DNA from: an uncultured Collinsella sp.
GTDB lineage: Bacteria > Actinomycetota > Coriobacteriia > Coriobacteriales > Coriobacteriaceae
Direction: 5' to 3'
DNA: 7,021 nucleotides
NCBI GenBank assembly: GCA_902490245.1
Contig: CABUDB010000079.1
Location: 1 to 7,021 of the forward strand
In this document: piece by piece, positions 5,879 through 7,021 of the stretch
Layout of the letters: each line of letters starts with the position of its first letter
Numbering within the stretch: the stretch's first letter is position 1
Translations under genes and position numbers: made by a program
Notes under the pieces: model-generated
What the model saw: only the letters and a program-made list of their open reading frames with translations
Database searches by the model: none
What the model was told of the DNA's origin: nothing

Positions 5879-5894
5879 GCCGTAAAGGAGCCCC

Positions 5895-6620
5895 ATGGAC
5901 ACCGCAACTCGCGACCGCAACATAGCAACTTGGTTGGGCGATGCGCCGCAGCCGGTACGTGACACAACGAACCAGCTGCTCGAGCGCATCGCCCTTTTAC
6001 GTGCCGAGCAGACTATCTACCCGGCACAAGACGACATCCTCAATGCCCTCGCCTATACGCCGGCCAACCAGGTCAAGGTTGTCATTTTGGGTCAAGATCC
6101 CTATCACGGACCCAACCAGGCCATGGGGTTATCGTTCTCGGTCCCCGCGTCGCAAACCAAGTTGCCGCCGAGCCTGCGCAACATCTATAAGGAACTCAAC
6201 GCCGATCTGGGTTGTCCCATTCCCGCCACGGGAGACCTAACCCCATGGGCACAACAGGGCGTCCTGCTCCTCAACACGACGCTCACCGTGCGCGAGCATG
6301 CCGCCAACTCGCACGCCAAGCTGGGCTGGAGCACCCTGACCGATTACGTCATCGAACGCTGCTGTCAGCTGCCCCAGCCGGTCGTCTTTTTGGCATGGGG
6401 TCGCTTTGCCCAGCAGATGGTCGAAGGCAAGCTCGCCGCGACCGGCGCGGGAAAGGCAACCGGCAAGTTCTGTCTGGCCTCTACGCACCCCTCGCCGCTT
6501 TCGGCAAACCGTGCCACGGCAGAACTCCCCGCTTTTATGGGGTCGTGCCCCTTCTCCGCTGCCAATCGGCTACTCGAACAGCACGGCTCGACCCCCGTCA
6601 ACTGGACTTGCCTCGGCTAA
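5895..6620 (+). CDS. ung: Uracil-DNA glycosylase, family 1
   Basis: This cytoplasmic enzyme cuts uracil from DNA after cytosine deamination or dUMP misincorporation and starts base-excision repair. The 241-residue length is normal for family 1. The water-activating loop GQDPYHG spans residues 66-72, with catalytic Asp68. The uracil-stacking Phe81 lies in GLSFSVP, and the uracil-contacting Asn127 is in LLLNTTLTVREHAANSHA. The minor-groove loop HPSPLSA spans 198-204, with catalytic His198. AWGRFAQQ (167-174) is also typical. All key residues are present, so the enzyme should be active. The start ATG at 5895 follows AAAGGAG (5884-5890) by four bases. It lies 88 bp after the EamA gene on the same strand and could be partly co-transcribed, but it has its own possible promoter. 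A strong hairpin terminator follows 16 bases after the stop. Confidence 0.97.
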   Translation: MDTATRDRNIATWLGDAPQPVRDTTNQLLERIALLRAEQTIYPAQDDILNALAYTPANQVKVVILGQDPYHGPNQAMGLSFSVPASQTKLPPSLRNIYKELNADLGCPIPATGDLTPWAQQGVLLLNTTLTVREHAANSHAKLGWSTLTDYVIERCCQLPQPVVFLAWGRFAQQMVEGKLAATGAGKATGKFCLASTHPSPLSANRATAELPAFMGSCPFSAANRLLEQHGSTPVNWTCLG

Positions 6621-6633
6621 AAATCGATACATC

Positions 6634-6670
6634 AAAAAACGCGCCCGACGGCTTCCCATCGGGCGCGTTT
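6634..6670. terminator. Strong bidirectional terminator between ung and the SDR gene
   Basis: AAACGCGCCCGA (6637-6648) and TCGGGCGCGTTT (6659-6670) form a perfect 12-bp stem with a 10-base loop. On the minus strand it ends in six T residues, and on the plus strand in TTTCC. It therefore serves both convergent genes and is stronger for the SDR gene, whose TAG stop (6672-6674) lies two bases before it. Confidence 0.92.
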
Positions 6671-6671
6671 C

Positions 6672-7021
6672 CTATTCGGGCCAAATAAATTGTGTGCGGC
6701 CGGCCTCGCCGCCATCGATCAGCAGGCTCTGCCCGGTCATAAACCGGTTGGTCACGCCCACAAAGTAGATCCACTCGGCGATCTCTTGGGCGGTGGCCCA
6801 GCGTTTAAGCGGCGTGAGCTCCATAATCTGGTTCCACAGGTGTTCGTCTTCCATCACGCAACGGTTGAGCGGCGTGATAACGCCGCCCGGGTCCACACTG
6901 TTGGCGATAGCCTGCGGCGCCAGACGGTTTGCAAGGTTCTTGGTGTAGGCGATAACGCCGCCCTTGCTGGCGGCATAGGCGGGAAACTCCGATCCCGTAT
7001 GCCCGCTCGCCGACCCCACAT
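6672..7021 (-). CDS. Short-chain dehydrogenase/reductase (SDR), C-terminal part, cut by window edge
   Basis: The last 116 or so residues of a classical SDR oxidoreductase are visible; the N-terminal NAD(P)-binding part lies past position 7021. The visible part starts in the active-site strand (VGSASGHTGSEF) and contains the catalytic YAASK (Tyr and Lys of YxxxK). The family motif NSVDPGGVITPLN follows, corresponding to the usual N-x-V-x-PG-x-x-x-T-P. The segment LKRWATAQEIAEWIYFV is also typical, and GQSLLIDGGE lies near the C-terminus. The GTG at 7017-7019 codes an internal valine and is not the start, because SDRs need about 140 more residues before it. From the active-site Ser in GSASG to the Tyr there are 12 positions; 13 is more usual in this family. 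The substrate is unknown. The gene is convergent with ung and shares its terminator. Confidence 0.9.
   Translation of the reverse strand, partial: VGSASGHTGSEFPAYAASKGGVIAYTKNLANRLAPQAIANSVDPGGVITPLNRCVMEDEHLWNQIMELTPLKRWATAQEIAEWIYFVGVTNRFMTGQSLLIDGGEAGRTQFIWPE

Noticed and set aside
5146..5989. Long open frames overlapping the EamA gene (229 codons plus, 210 codons minus)
   Set aside because: Both overlap the EamA coding frame out of register or antisense. Their products are Arg-, Ala- or Gly-rich without any domain, and no ribosome binding sites are visible.
1..7021. Mobile element, CRISPR array, toxin-antitoxin pair, phage defence or biosynthetic cluster
   Set aside because: No transposase, integrase, regularly spaced repeats, toxin-antitoxin-like gene pair, nuclease-defence domains or biosynthetic enzymes were found. 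The genes are housekeeping, transport and regulation types in separate transcription units.

Overview
This window looks like an ordinary chromosomal stretch from a GC-rich Gram-positive bacterium. The best guess is a gut actinomycete of the class Coriobacteriia, Collinsella-like. This is inferred from the strong C/G preference at third codon positions, the very regular AAGGAG-type ribosome binding sites 4-6 bases before the start codons, and the gene types. No marker gene here proves the lineage. There are no tRNA or rRNA genes, CRISPR array, transposase, phage genes or other signs of a mobile element.

Left part (1-1466). The window opens inside a minus-strand gene for an RsmJ-type 16S rRNA guanine methyltransferase, whose C-terminal end lies outside. 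Upstream of it on the same strand is a 46-codon ORF for a single-pass membrane peptide with a near-perfect Shine-Dalgarno sequence. A hairpin lies between the two. A plus-strand gene for a 133-residue four-helix membrane protein of unknown function is transcribed away from this pair and ends at a clear hairpin terminator. It runs towards a minus-strand rRNA methyltransferase gene, which has its own hairpin at the stop codon.

Middle part (1465-3851). A complete RlmA-type 23S rRNA guanine-N1 methyltransferase (minus) and a 460-residue MATE efflux transporter (plus) diverge from a 191-bp spacer. The spacer carries two imperfect tandem copies of a 25-bp sequence.

Right part (3852-7021). A LysR-type regulator (minus) diverges from a ten-helix EamA/DMT-family exporter (plus) across 158 bp with symmetric half-sites. 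This is the classic layout of a regulator controlling a neighbouring exporter. Downstream lie a complete family 1 uracil-DNA glycosylase gene (ung), a bidirectional terminator, and the 3' part of a short-chain dehydrogenase gene on the minus strand that runs off the right edge.

Functionally this is a mix of housekeeping genes (two rRNA base methyltransferases and a DNA repair enzyme) and transport/regulation genes in mostly single-gene transcription units. I see no convincing new multi-gene system. The points most worth a second look are the small membrane peptide, the palindrome before the four-helix protein gene, the LysR/EamA half-sites, the tandem repeat before the MATE gene, and a glycine-to-cysteine change in the SAM motif of the RlmA homologue.
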